Positions 1 to 8,310 of a DNA stretch of 64,000 nt are shown piece after piece. Under the pieces are notes generated by a model. That model was not told the DNA's origin, did no database searches, and worked only from the letters and a program-made list of their open reading frames with translations. The DNA is taken from NCBI GenBank assembly GCA_902781655.1, contig CACZJZ010000010.1, forward strand, positions 1 through 64,000, given 5' to 3'. The first letter of the stretch is position 1. Each line of letters opens with the position of its first letter. Both the position numbers and the translations under genes were made by a program. The DNA comes from an uncultured Lachnospiraceae bacterium (GTDB lineage: Bacteria > Bacillota > Clostridia > Lachnospirales > Lachnospiraceae).

Positions 1-75
1 TTCTTCTGAGGCGGCAGAGAGCGTACCGAGGCGGGCAAACGCATCGAGATGTTCAAGAAGATAAATTTCGATCAT
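1..75 (-). CDS. LysR-family transcriptional regulator, N-terminal fragment (runs off the window)
   Basis: The minus strand from 75 to the window edge encodes 25 residues beginning MIEIYLLEHLDAFARLG and continuing into TLSAASEE. This is the usual start of a LysR winged-helix domain. GGAGG at 87-83 sits 7 bases upstream of this ATG; the ATG at 81 is too close to that site to be used. The gene is divergent from the aldo/keto reductase at 346, the classic arrangement in which a LysR protein controls the facing gene. The rest of the protein is outside the window, so the ligand and the effector domain cannot be judged. Confidence 0.75.
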   Translation of the reverse strand, partial: MIEIYLLEHLDAFARLGTLSAASEE

Positions 76-201
76 AGTCATTCCTCCGATGAAGTAAAAC
101 AAAAGCGGCTGTCTGAATGAAAATGCTATTGTGATATCGCACGTTTATGAGCCAGAGACAATGCTAATGTCTTCTATAGAACAGGCTGTGTATCCGGAAG
201 T

Positions 202-246
202 TTGCCTGCTCGATCATCATTAGATATAAATATAACTTATAGTATA
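202..246 (+). promoter_or_regulatory. Candidate sigma-A promoter and LysR-type operator for the redox genes
   Basis: TTGCCT at 202-207 and TATAAA at 225-230 are separated by 17 bases, which fits a housekeeping promoter firing toward 346. Just after it, ATAACTTATAGTATA at 232-246 is an imperfect palindrome of the ATAAC-N5-GTTAT type often bound by LysR proteins. Location between divergent genes supports the call. Assigned by eye only. Confidence 0.4.
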
Positions 247-345
247 TTCCGAAGAAGGCATTGTACACGTTGGATTTTACAAGGTATTGTAAGAACTGTA
301 AACAGCGGGTAGGAGTGCTGTCATATTAAATGGGAGTGGATAGGA

Positions 346-1161
346 ATGCAAACAACACGGTTGAACAACGGAATCGAAATGCCGATTCTGGGTTATGGAG
401 TTTTTCAGATTACAGATCATAAAGAGTGCCAAAGCTGTGTAAGACAGGCAATCAGGGACGGCTATCACCTTTTTGATACGGCTTCTGCCTATTATAACGA
501 GCAGGATGTTGGCAAGGCATGCAGAGAAATGGTCAAAGATTGTGCAGTAAACCGGGAGGATCTCTTCCTTACGACCAAAGTCTGGCTGCAGGATTACGGC
601 GATGGAAAAACAACACAGTCTGTTGAGCGCTCATTAAAAAAGATGGGGATGGAATATCTTGACCTTGTGCTGCTCCTTAGCCGCAGCGGACTTGTGCGGG
701 CAATTGGTGTATCGAATTTTACGGAGAAGAAACTTGAAGAGCTGCTGGACATGGCACAGATCATTCCGGCTGTCAACCAGATTGAGAGACATCCCTTTTA
801 TACGGAGGACAGATATATTGCCCGTATGAAAGGAATGGGTGTTCAGGCGGAGAGCTGGGGTGCTCTCTGCGAGGGGCTTAAAGGTATTTTTCATAATCCT
901 GTACTTACCAGAATCGGGGAAAAGTATGGGAAAAGCGCGGCGCAGGTCGCCATCCGCTGGAACATCCAGACAGGGTGCATTGCTTTGACTAAGAGTGTGC
1001 GGCCGGAAAAGATGAAGGAAGATATAGAAGTATTCGATTTCACACTTACGCAGGATGAAATCAGGGAAATCGCATCCCTCGATGCCGGACACAGCGAAAT
1101 TATTGACCTGGAAAATCCGGTCACAGAGCGCCTTCTTCTGAAGGCGAAACTTCTGGCCTGA
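346..1161 (+). CDS. Aldo/keto reductase with an internal deletion removing the catalytic-His segment
   Basis: The protein (271 aa) is an NADPH-type aldo/keto reductase of the 2,5-diketo-gluconate reductase group. Visible landmarks are MPILGYGVFQI near the start, FDTASAYYNE with catalytic Asp44 and Tyr49, TKVW with Lys78, RAIGVSNF at 118-125, and a C-terminal TKSVRPEKM cofactor loop. Family members read DLVLLH-(Q/W)-P followed by roughly 20 residues before the RAIGVSNF strand. Here YLDLVLLL at 104-111 passes directly into SRSGLVRAIGVSNF. The catalytic His and its helix are therefore missing while the frame is kept. The ATG follows GGATAGGA. The product is probably inactive or badly folded. It is the first gene of the redox run and is divergent from the LysR gene. 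Confidence 0.85.
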   Translation: MQTTRLNNGIEMPILGYGVFQITDHKECQSCVRQAIRDGYHLFDTASAYYNEQDVGKACREMVKDCAVNREDLFLTTKVWLQDYGDGKTTQSVERSLKKMGMEYLDLVLLLSRSGLVRAIGVSNFTEKKLEELLDMAQIIPAVNQIERHPFYTEDRYIARMKGMGVQAESWGALCEGLKGIFHNPVLTRIGEKYGKSAAQVAIRWNIQTGCIALTKSVRPEKMKEDIEVFDFTLTQDEIREIASLDAGHSEIIDLENPVTERLLLKAKLLA

Positions 1162-1204
1162 ATCAGACAGCTTATACATCACCAGAGAATGGAGGAGAAG
1201 ACAA

Positions 1205-2047
1205 ATGAGAACATGGCTTATTACCGGTGCAGGATCAGGACTTGGAAAAGAGATCGCAAGAGCCGCAATCCTTGACGGGGATCAGGTGGCTGTCACTTCC
1301 AGAAATACAGATAAACTGAAGGAGCTGGCAGATTTAGCGCCGGATCGTGTACTGCCGGTTGCACTGGAAGTGACAGACGCAGATTCGCGCGAAATGGCAG
1401 TACAGAAAACTGTCGAGAAATTCGGTGGATTAAACATTCTGGTCAATAATGCAGGAAGGGGATTTCATACGCCTGTAGAGGATACCACTCCGGAAGACAT
1501 GCGGCTGGTGTTTGAGACCAACTATTTTGGTGCGGTCGAAATGATCCAGCACGCTCTTCCGTATCTGCGGAAGGCCGGAGATGGAGTCATCGTAAATCTC
1601 TCCTCAATGGGGGTTCATTTTGACAATTCCGTAGGAAATGCCTTTTATATCTCCAGCAAGGCGGCACTGGATGCGACCAGTAAGGTTCTTCGCAATGAGC
1701 TGAAGCCGTTTCATGTGCAGGTGATGGTTGTAGAGCCGGGAGCATTCCGCACAAATTTTCGTATTGACAGTGTGGATCCTAAGGGGAAAAGAAGTGACAT
1801 ATACAAGGACAGCTATGCAAGCGGCGATTATCTGAAGACACATGCGTTTAATCAGCCCGGGGATCCCGTGAAGGCTGGGAAACTCATTGAACAGGCGGTA
1901 GTGCAGGAAGAGGTACCGGAAATCCTGGTTCTTGGAAAAGGCATGACGAACGTAGAGATTGATTCGCTAAGGATCAGGATTGAGAAGGTAAAAGCCTGCA
2001 GGGACATTGCAGAGCAGGCAGATTATAACGATGCCAAAAGTGAATAG
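1205..2047 (+). CDS. Short-chain dehydrogenase/reductase (classical SDR)
   Basis: This 280-aa protein is a complete classical SDR, an NAD(P)-dependent oxidoreductase of alcohols and carbonyls. Seen directly: the TGAGSGLG cofactor loop at 7-14, NNAG at 81-84, the Ser pair at 133-134, and the YISSK active-site motif (Tyr148, Lys152), followed by VVEPGAFRTNF. It has a C-terminal extension of about 30 residues beyond the core. The start ATG follows GGAGGAG. It lies 43 bases after the reductase and 61 bases before the flavin reductase, so cotranscription is likely. The substrate cannot be told; SDRs of this length and sequence style are often annotated as oxidoreductases of unknown role. Confidence 0.88.
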   Translation: MRTWLITGAGSGLGKEIARAAILDGDQVAVTSRNTDKLKELADLAPDRVLPVALEVTDADSREMAVQKTVEKFGGLNILVNNAGRGFHTPVEDTTPEDMRLVFETNYFGAVEMIQHALPYLRKAGDGVIVNLSSMGVHFDNSVGNAFYISSKAALDATSKVLRNELKPFHVQVMVVEPGAFRTNFRIDSVDPKGKRSDIYKDSYASGDYLKTHAFNQPGDPVKAGKLIEQAVVQEEVPEILVLGKGMTNVEIDSLRIRIEKVKACRDIAEQADYNDAKSE

Positions 2048-2108
2048 GTAAGAGCAGAACAGTTCATATTTTTGAAGTTTTTCTGCAGTTTTCATACAAG
2101 GAGATGCC

Positions 2109-2726
2109 ATGAAGGTACTGATGATCAATGGGAGCCCTGATGTAAGAGGGTGCATTCATACAGCCATGCAGATTGCAGCGGAGGAATTTAAAAAGCAGGG
2201 GATAGAAGCGGAGGAACTGGTTGTCGGCAACAAGGATATCAGAGGATGTATTGGCTGCCGCAGATGTAAAACAACGGGGAAATGTGTTTTCAATGATCTT
2301 GTGAATGAAACTGCGCCAAAACTTGCACAGGCAGACGGCGTGATCCTCGGGACGCCCGTGTTTTACGGGACACCCAATGGAACCATGCTTTCTTTTGTAC
2401 AGAGGCTTTTTTACAGTTGTGGTCTTGATCTTCATATGAAGGTTGGGGCGGCCATCGTCTCCTGCCGCAGAGGAGGAAATAGTGCGACCTTTGAGGCCAT
2501 GAACCAATTCTTCAGCATCAGCGGGATGCCGGTTGCTCCTTCTACCTACTGGAATGATGTTCATGGATATACAGCAGCAGATGTATATGAGGATAAGGAA
2601 GGGTGCGAAACGATCCAAAACCTTGCAAAGAATATGGCATTTATGATGAAGGCTATTGCAGTAGGAAAAGAACAGATCGGCGTTCCCGAAGCGTTACATA
2701 CCGAGTTTACCAATTTCATCCGCTGA
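2109..2726 (+). CDS. Flavodoxin-fold NAD(P)H-dependent FMN reductase / iron-sulfur flavoprotein-like
   Basis: The 205-aa product starts MKVLMINGSPDVRGC, the phosphate-binding loop of NADPH-dependent FMN reductases. At about 48-60 it carries CIGCRRCKTTGKC, the cysteine cluster typical of the iron-sulfur-flavoprotein branch. The stretch ADGVILGTPVFYGTPNG is the second FMN loop. A strong AAGGAG lies 7 bases before the ATG. It probably reduces flavin or a quinone-like acceptor with NAD(P)H. Whether the cysteines hold a cluster cannot be said from sequence alone. It belongs to the same directional run as the SDR and the alcohol dehydrogenase. Confidence 0.85.
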   Translation: MKVLMINGSPDVRGCIHTAMQIAAEEFKKQGIEAEELVVGNKDIRGCIGCRRCKTTGKCVFNDLVNETAPKLAQADGVILGTPVFYGTPNGTMLSFVQRLFYSCGLDLHMKVGAAIVSCRRGGNSATFEAMNQFFSISGMPVAPSTYWNDVHGYTAADVYEDKEGCETIQNLAKNMAFMMKAIAVGKEQIGVPEALHTEFTNFIR

Positions 2727-2761
2727 GGAACGGATAATCCTGATAAATGGAGGGCAGAGGT

Positions 2762-4798
2762 TTGCGGGGAAGCAAAAGAAGAAAAACTGCAGGAATATGG
2801 TCAGTGTTTCTGATTCTCGCACTCATTTTGAGCGGGTGCAGCGGTCAGAAAAGGGCATCCTCGGAAGGCACCGCGGAAAAGTTGAAGGCAGTAAATAAGA
2901 TGGCGGCGGAATCAGGCACTAAGAGCTCAGTATCAGATAAAGGAGATGAAGACACCACAAACCTGGAAGAAATGACTGCAGAACAGACAAAAACAGACAG
3001 AGAAGCATATACACTGAACACTCCGATCGAGGATGTGATAGAGGATCCCGTTTTCGGAGATTACGGAAAGCTCCTGTTTCCTACAGAGCAGGGATATTAC
3101 AGCGGCAGCACGCTGGGAGAACTGCGGCTTGTCTGGTACCACAACATGGTTCCGGAGCGGACGGTGGAAATTGCCAACTATCTCCGCGATGAAGCGGCGT
3201 CGGGAGAGCAGATCTTCTACGACATCTATACGGAGGAAGAAAAGAGGAAAGACCCGGCAAAGGAAGACACTGGCCTGTTCTTCTTCAGGGCAAAGAAAGA
3301 CGGAAAGGAAATTGCTGACGGACAAAATGTACCGACGGCTATTGTCAGCCCCGGCGGTGGGTTTGCCTATGTGGGGTCTATGCAGGACAGTTTTCCGGCG
3401 GCCCTTGCGCTTTCAAAGGATGGCATAAATGTGTTCACAGTCGTCTATCGGCCTGGAGCCCAGACTGCCTGTGAGGATCTCTCGAGAGCGATTGCCTTCC
3501 TTTATAGTCATGCTGATGAACTTGGTATTGACATGGATGGATACTCACTTTGGGGAGGATCTGCCGGTGCACGCATGAGTGACTGGGTAGGAACGTACGG
3601 GACGGGTGAATTCGGTGAGAAGGACTATCCAAAGCCGGCAGCTGTTATTACAGCATATACAGGCTTGTCGGAAGTGACAGGAGAGGAACCGCCGACGTAC
3701 GCTGTTGTTGGGACTTCGGACCCGATTGCGAATTACCGCACTATGCAGCAGAGAATCCATCAGATCAAAGCAGGCGGAACCGATGCAGAGATTGAGGTCT
3801 TCAAGGGATTATCCCATGGATTTGGAACCGGAGAAGGAACAGTGGCAGAAGGATGGATTACACGCGCTGAGCAGTTTTGGTTAAGTCACAGGAATCTTTC
3901 CGGGAGAATACCGGATGCTCTTGTATCTGTTCCTGAGAGCTATTATGCGCCGGCTAAACAACAGGGACGGCTTGTCAGGCTCGATTATGATACATGGGAA
4001 TCCTTTTCCTATGCAGAACATACGAAGAAAATCAGAAAGACAGCCTGGGTTTACCTTCCCTATGGATATACCGATCAAAAGCAGTACAACATTTTTTATT
4101 TAAGTCACGGTGGCTGGAGCGATGAGACAACTGTAATGGGGACGGATCAGAACCCATCACCTTTCAAAAACATCGTCGATCATGCAATAGAAGATGAAAA
4201 AATGCAGCCGATGATTCTTGTCATGCCCACATATAACAACACAAGTAAGAAAGACAGCTGGGACTATTCACTTGCACTTCAACTGACCGATCAGTTTCAT
4301 CAGGAACTGATAAATGATCTGATTCCTGCGGTGGAGAGAAAATACAGCACTTATGCCCATGGGGACACCTCAGCGCAGGGCTTGAAAGCCAGCCGGGATC
4401 ACAGAGGGTTCGGCGGATTTTCCATGGGCTCCGTCAATACGTGGCATACCTTCCAATATTGCTTGGATGATTTCCGCTATTTTATGCCAATGAGCGGAAG
4501 CGGCGGATTCGATGGGCAGACGATGGAAAAGCTTGTGAAGCGACAAGGATATGGTCCGAATGATTTCTTCATCTTTTCTGCATCCGGAACCAATGATTTT
4601 GCACAGAGCGGGATAAAAGCCCAGATCCAATCTATGGTTGATACGGCTCCTGACATGTTCAAGCCTGGAAAGACGGAATCTGAGGGAAATGTTTCCTATA
4701 TGGAACAGCAAGGATTCTCTCATAACGAAGAGGCGTCAGAAGAATACACCTACAACGGGCTTTGCTTTTTCTGGAATCAGGATTCTCTGACCAGATAG
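2762..4798 (+). CDS. Lipoprotein with two alpha/beta-hydrolase (esterase) domains
   Basis: After a short basic leader (SKRRK) and the hydrophobic stretch FLILALILSGC, a lipobox Cys predicts a secreted lipid-anchored protein. A Ser/Lys/Glu/Thr-rich linker follows. The first hydrolase domain (roughly 100-375) has GGGFAYVGS for the oxyanion hole, WGGSAG as nucleophile elbow and GLSHGF with the catalytic His, like acetyl-xylan or BD-FAE esterases. The second (roughly 390-675) resembles the esterase D / XynZ feruloyl-esterase family: WVYLPYGYTDQ, LSHGGWSDE, GGFSMGS and GFSHNEEA. I prefer the TTG start at 2762 because GGAGG at 2749-2753 lies 8 bases before it; the ATG at 2747 has no site. It probably deacylates decorated plant glycans at the cell surface, an odd partner for a redox cluster. 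Confidence 0.78.
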   Translation: MRGSKRRKTAGIWSVFLILALILSGCSGQKRASSEGTAEKLKAVNKMAAESGTKSSVSDKGDEDTTNLEEMTAEQTKTDREAYTLNTPIEDVIEDPVFGDYGKLLFPTEQGYYSGSTLGELRLVWYHNMVPERTVEIANYLRDEAASGEQIFYDIYTEEEKRKDPAKEDTGLFFFRAKKDGKEIADGQNVPTAIVSPGGGFAYVGSMQDSFPAALALSKDGINVFTVVYRPGAQTACEDLSRAIAFLYSHADELGIDMDGYSLWGGSAGARMSDWVGTYGTGEFGEKDYPKPAAVITAYTGLSEVTGEEPPTYAVVGTSDPIANYRTMQQRIHQIKAGGTDAEIEVFKGLSHGFGTGEGTVAEGWITRAEQFWLSHRNLSGRIPDALVSVPESYYAPAKQQGRLVRLDYDTWESFSYAEHTKKIRKTAWVYLPYGYTDQKQYNIFYLSHGGWSDETTVMGTDQNPSPFKNIVDHAIEDEKMQPMILVMPTYNNTSKKDSWDYSLALQLTDQFHQELINDLIPAVERKYSTYAHGDTSAQGLKASRDHRGFGGFSMGSVNTWHTFQYCLDDFRYFMPMSGSGGFDGQTMEKLVKRQGYGPNDFFIFSASGTNDFAQSGIKAQIQSMVDTAPDMFKPGKTESEGNVSYMEQQGFSHNEEASEEYTYNGLCFFWNQDSLTR

Positions 4799-4929
4799 TC
4801 CCATCATGAATCGGTATAAATACAATGCATGGCTGTATCAGACGCTGGCATTGTACAAATGGAATACTGCTTCCTATGATATAGATATCAGTAATAAGCT
4901 AATGGCATTAAATTCGGAAGGAGATGCAC

Positions 4930-6093
4930 ATGAAACAGTTCATATACAGTTATCCCACAAAGGTATATTTTGGAGACAGTGCCTTTGAGGAAATGCTGAA
5001 GGCAGAGGCTGAAAAGATGGGAGAAGTCGTGATGCTCGCTTATGGCGGCGGTTCCATAAAGAAGACAGGACTTTATGACGAGATCACAGGAGCGTTGAAA
5101 AAGGCAGGAAAGAGAATCGTAGATTTCTCAGGGATTATGTCCAATCCTACATATGCTAAGGTCAAGGAAGGAATTGCTCTTGCCAAAAAGGAGAATGTAG
5201 ATTTTATTCTTGCAGCCGGCGGCGGATCGGTTCTGGACTGCTGTAAGATCATCTCTGCCGGAGCAAAGACCAATGAAGACATTTGGACTATGCAGTATGA
5301 GCAGCACAAGTTTTCAACGGATTTTCTTCCTATGGGCGCTGTCGTGACAGCTTTCGGGACAGGAGCTGAAATGAACAATGGCGCTGTTATCACGAACGAG
5401 GATCTGAAGCAGAAGAGCCCGCTTGTCGGTAATTTTTCTTCCTTTGCTGTTCTGCAGCCCTCATACACAATGACAATGCCGATGGGGCAGGTGATCTCCG
5501 GCGCATTTGATTCTCTGAGTCACTGCATGGAGACTTACCTTGGGACACCAAGGACACAGAATGTCTCGGATGATATGAATGAAGCTGTACAGCGCAACAT
5601 CATCCGGAATATTTACAGGACCCTTGACAATCCGAAGGATGAAGAAGCACGCAGTGAGCTGATCTGGGATGCAGCTATGGCTGAAAATGGAATCCTGAAA
5701 ATCGGAAAGGTGACAGATTTCCAGTGCCATATGCTCGAGCATCAGCTGGGCGCATATACAGACTGCAATCATGGCAGAGGGCTGGCAGTCCTTCATCCTG
5801 TTATGTATCGTCATTATCTGCCTGAGGCGACGGAGCAGTTTGCCGGACTTGCTGTGAGAGTATGGGAAGTTGATCCGGAGGGGAAGACGAAGCAAGAGCT
5901 CGCAGAAGCTTTTGTCGACGAACTGAGTGCGTTCGTTCATAAGATCGGCCTTCCGGGAACATTAAAGGAGATGGATATCACTCTCTCCGAGGATGTGAAG
6001 ACAAAAATTGCAGAAACCGCGATCCGGACAGCTGGTTGTATCAAGAAGTTCGACACTGAAGAACTGCGTGAGATTTTAACAGAATGCGAATAA
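4930..6093 (+). CDS. Iron/zinc-type alcohol dehydrogenase, YqhD / butanol-dehydrogenase family
   Basis: The 387-aa protein matches group III alcohol dehydrogenases. GGGS at about 93-96 begins the nucleotide site. Counting from the ATG at 4930, the metal ligands fall at Asp194, His198, His267 and His281, the same numbers as in E. coli YqhD. The enzyme would reduce aldehydes such as butanal with NAD(P)H in the cytoplasm. The ATG at 4930 is preferred over the one at 4924 because AAGGAG ends at 4923, giving normal spacing. About 130 bases without a convincing gene precede it, and its 3' end overlaps the next gene by 10 bases. Confidence 0.9.
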   Translation: MKQFIYSYPTKVYFGDSAFEEMLKAEAEKMGEVVMLAYGGGSIKKTGLYDEITGALKKAGKRIVDFSGIMSNPTYAKVKEGIALAKKENVDFILAAGGGSVLDCCKIISAGAKTNEDIWTMQYEQHKFSTDFLPMGAVVTAFGTGAEMNNGAVITNEDLKQKSPLVGNFSSFAVLQPSYTMTMPMGQVISGAFDSLSHCMETYLGTPRTQNVSDDMNEAVQRNIIRNIYRTLDNPKDEEARSELIWDAAMAENGILKIGKVTDFQCHMLEHQLGAYTDCNHGRGLAVLHPVMYRHYLPEATEQFAGLAVRVWEVDPEGKTKQELAEAFVDELSAFVHKIGLPGTLKEMDITLSEDVKTKIAETAIRTAGCIKKFDTEELREILTECE

Positions 6094-6755
6094 AATGGAT
6101 GCACAGGGCGGTTGATCTGGCGATGACGGCCGCCCTTCTTCTCATGATGTCCTACAGCCTTGTGGGAGAGCGTGCACATGAGTGGATTGGCATGGGAATG
6201 TTCACGCTGGTGATTGTTCACAACATTCTGAACAGATTCTGGTGGAGAAGTCAGACCAGAAATCTCCGAGTCAAGACGCCTTATGGAATGATGCAGAAGA
6301 TCGTCATTTGTCTTCTTGTCTTGTGTATGCTTGGTTCCATGATGAGCGGCATCTATATTTCAAGATATGTCTTTCGAAGTGTGTTTTCCTCCGGAAGAAA
6401 TACGGTTTTTGCGGATAGGATCCATCTGTTCTGTGCGTACTGGGGCTTTGCCCTGATGGGAGTGCATCTGGGAATGCATGCAAGGACGATCCTTGGGATA
6501 AGGAAAATGAAAAGCGGCAGTGAAAGAATGAGGACCGTCGTTTTTGCGATGGCTGCTGTATATGGCGCTGTTGTCTCTGTCAGAAGAAGGTTCTGGGCAT
6601 ATTTTTTTCTTCAAAATCATTTTTTTACTGAATTTGGAGTTCCGCTCCTTACATATCTGATCGATTACCTGTTTATTCTGTTAATGTTTGGCTTCATAGG
6701 TTTTTTAATATCAGAGTGGATGATCGGAAACACAAAACGAAAATGGCACGTATAG
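6084..6755 (+). CDS. DUF4405-type membrane protein with six predicted membrane segments
   Basis: The 223-aa product is almost all membrane segments, about six by eye. It shows the DUF4405 pattern: MHRAVDLAMTAALL at the start, then EWIGMGMFTLVIVHNILN, then IHLFCAYWGFALMGVHLGMH. Histidines inside or beside the segments (in VIVHN, RIHLF and GVHLGMH) recall b-type cytochromes, so it may carry haem and pass electrons in the membrane. Haem binding is an inference from His placement only. The start overlaps the end of the YqhD-like gene, suggesting translational coupling. It is followed by 91 bases and a flavodoxin gene. Confidence 0.75.
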   Translation: MRIKWMHRAVDLAMTAALLLMMSYSLVGERAHEWIGMGMFTLVIVHNILNRFWWRSQTRNLRVKTPYGMMQKIVICLLVLCMLGSMMSGIYISRYVFRSVFSSGRNTVFADRIHLFCAYWGFALMGVHLGMHARTILGIRKMKSGSERMRTVVFAMAAVYGAVVSVRRRFWAYFFLQNHFFTEFGVPLLTYLIDYLFILLMFGFIGFLISEWMIGNTKRKWHV

Positions 6756-6792
6756 AGAATGCCGGTACGTGGATAAATGAAAAGGTAGCAAT

Positions 6793-6810
6793 TTCCTTAC
6801 TGAAAAGGAA
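6793..6810. promoter_or_regulatory. Small inverted repeat, candidate operator ahead of the flavodoxin
   Basis: TTCCTT at 6793-6798 and AAGGAA at 6805-6810 are perfect arms around six bases, and the flanks keep partial symmetry (GGTAG before, GGTACG after). It lies 37 bases before the flavodoxin ATG, where an HxlR-type or similar repressor could bind. No regulator gene for it is in view. Confidence 0.3.
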
Positions 6811-6846
6811 GGTACGTTAACCCGGCGGCGGGAAAGGGTTGATCAA

Positions 6847-7335
6847 ATGAAAAGACTTGTGGTCTATTATTCGTTTACGGCATGTAATACAAAGAAAATT
6901 GCCTTGAAAATTGCCAAAGAGACAGGCGCAGATATTTTGGCTCTTGAGACAAAAGAGCCTTATCAAGGGAGCTATCAGGCTGTTGTTGATCAGGGATTGG
7001 ATGAGGTAAAACGTGGATTTATGCCTGTGCTTAAGCCATATGCGGTGAATCCTGCTGATTATGATGAGATTATCATCGGAACGCCGACATGGTGGTATGA
7101 GATGGCGCCAGCTGTGCTGACATTTATGGAGAAAACGGATTTTTCCGGAAAAAGGATTGCCCTTTTTCAAACGAATGCCGGATGGCCGGGAAAATGCCTG
7201 AAGATCATGGAGAGAAAGGCAGCGCCGGGAAAGGTCATTGCCACTGGCTTGTTTACATTTTCCGCAAGAGATGCGGAAAGGGATAAAATGACTTCTCCCG
7301 TTTCGGATATAGACGATTTTGTTAAAAAACTCTGA
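6847..7335 (+). CDS. Flavodoxin family protein
   Basis: This 162-aa cytoplasmic protein begins KRLVVYYSFTACNTKKIA, which carries the flavodoxin FMN phosphate loop. The later GTPTWWYEMAP and QTNAGWPGKC segments are the isoalloxazine-binding loops seen in the flavodoxin/WrbA-like group. It would carry one or two electrons through FMN, and the surrounding reductases and possible haem membrane protein are plausible partners. The ATG follows GGAAAGGG. A terminator just after the stop closes the run. Length is normal for the family. Confidence 0.88.
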   Translation: MKRLVVYYSFTACNTKKIALKIAKETGADILALETKEPYQGSYQAVVDQGLDEVKRGFMPVLKPYAVNPADYDEIIIGTPTWWYEMAPAVLTFMEKTDFSGKRIALFQTNAGWPGKCLKIMERKAAPGKVIATGLFTFSARDAERDKMTSPVSDIDDFVKKL

Positions 7336-7352
7336 TTGATTTTCATGAAAAC

Positions 7353-7397
7353 AGGGCTGGGTGAGAATGTATTGCGTTCTCATCCGCTCCCGTTTTT
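7353..7397. terminator. Hairpin plus T-run between converging genes
   Basis: GGGCTGGGTGAGAA at 7353-7366 pairs imperfectly with TTCTCATCCGCTCCC at 7376-7390, followed by GTTTTTATT. The mirrored AAAAC before the stem lets it act for the minus-strand gene as well. Confidence 0.6.
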
Positions 7398-7399
7398 AT

Positions 7400-8310
7400 T
7401 CATGCAAATGACTTTATAGAAGGTGCTCTTTGCTCGAGTGTGGAACAGGCCGTTGTTCCGGCCGAGGTGAAAAAGTAAAAACCCAGATCAGCAAGATAGT
7501 ATTTCTGCTCTCCGGAAATCGATTTGCGGGATTTTAAATCAAATCTTTCGCAGGGGTAAATGATCTTTGCTTCCTCTAAGATGTGAATATAACGGTTCAG
7601 CGTTTCCCTGCGGATTGGGCATCCATTTCTCTTCAGGTCCTCAAGGATGTTGGTCAGGCTCATGGTAGCACCAAAATTATTGATGATATACCGCTGAACG
7701 GTTTCGAAGACAGATACCTTGCGGACCTTTACTCTCTTACGAATATCTTTCTCAAAGATTTCCTTAATTACGCCTCGGATATAGGCCTGTTTATCAGCCC
7801 CTTCATACGACAGTGCTTTCGGGAATCCGCCTTCAGTAAGATACAAGTCAAACTCCGAGGTCAGATCCGGCGACACCGGTTTTTTCAGAAAGGTTTTCAT
7901 CCCGAGATATTCTGAAAAACTCAGCGTAAAAATCTCAAATTCCAGATAGCGGCCGGTTAGCTTAGTGGCAAGCTCGCCACTTAAAAGATATGAATTGGAA
8001 CCCGTGATGAAGATAGAGTACCCTTCCTCCTCCCGGTATCCGTTGATCACTTCTTCAAAATCATTGACATTCTGGATCTCATCGATAAACAAATACTTCG
8101 TTTCCTCTGCAGCAGACCGCTCTTCGATCAATGCATCAAGCTGGTCAGCTGTTTTTATTTTTCGAAAGCCACGTTTATCAAGGTTCAGGTAGATGATATT
8201 TTCATCACGGACACCATTCTCCTTAAGCTCCAGGGAGATCGTTTCCATCAGGCAGGATTTTCCACACCGCCTGACGCCCGTAATGACTTTGATAATACCG
8301 ACGGGAACTG
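7400..8310 (-). pseudogene. AAA+ ATPase (DUF4143 family), truncated at both ends
   Basis: Reading leftward from about 8310, the sequence holds GIIKVITGVRRCGKS (Walker A), then FIDEIQNV (Walker B), FITGSNSYLL (sensor) and FEIFTLSFSEYLG, the order of the two-domain ATPases whose C-terminal half is DUF4143. Family members run near 400 residues. Here about 30 N-terminal residues with the start are gone, replaced by out-of-frame AraC sequence. The C-terminus stops after YYLADLGFYFFTSAG plus about 20 unrelated residues, losing the last quarter of the family. These enzymes are often mobile and of unknown role. It is read as a dead remnant. Confidence 0.75.

Noticed and set aside
4806-4988. 60-residue open frame before the YqhD-like gene
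   Set aside because: No ribosome site, overlaps the dehydrogenase start and looks like random sequence.
7583-7915. Plus-strand open frame inside the DUF4143 ATPase remnant
   Set aside because: Antisense of recognisable ATPase motifs; no independent support.
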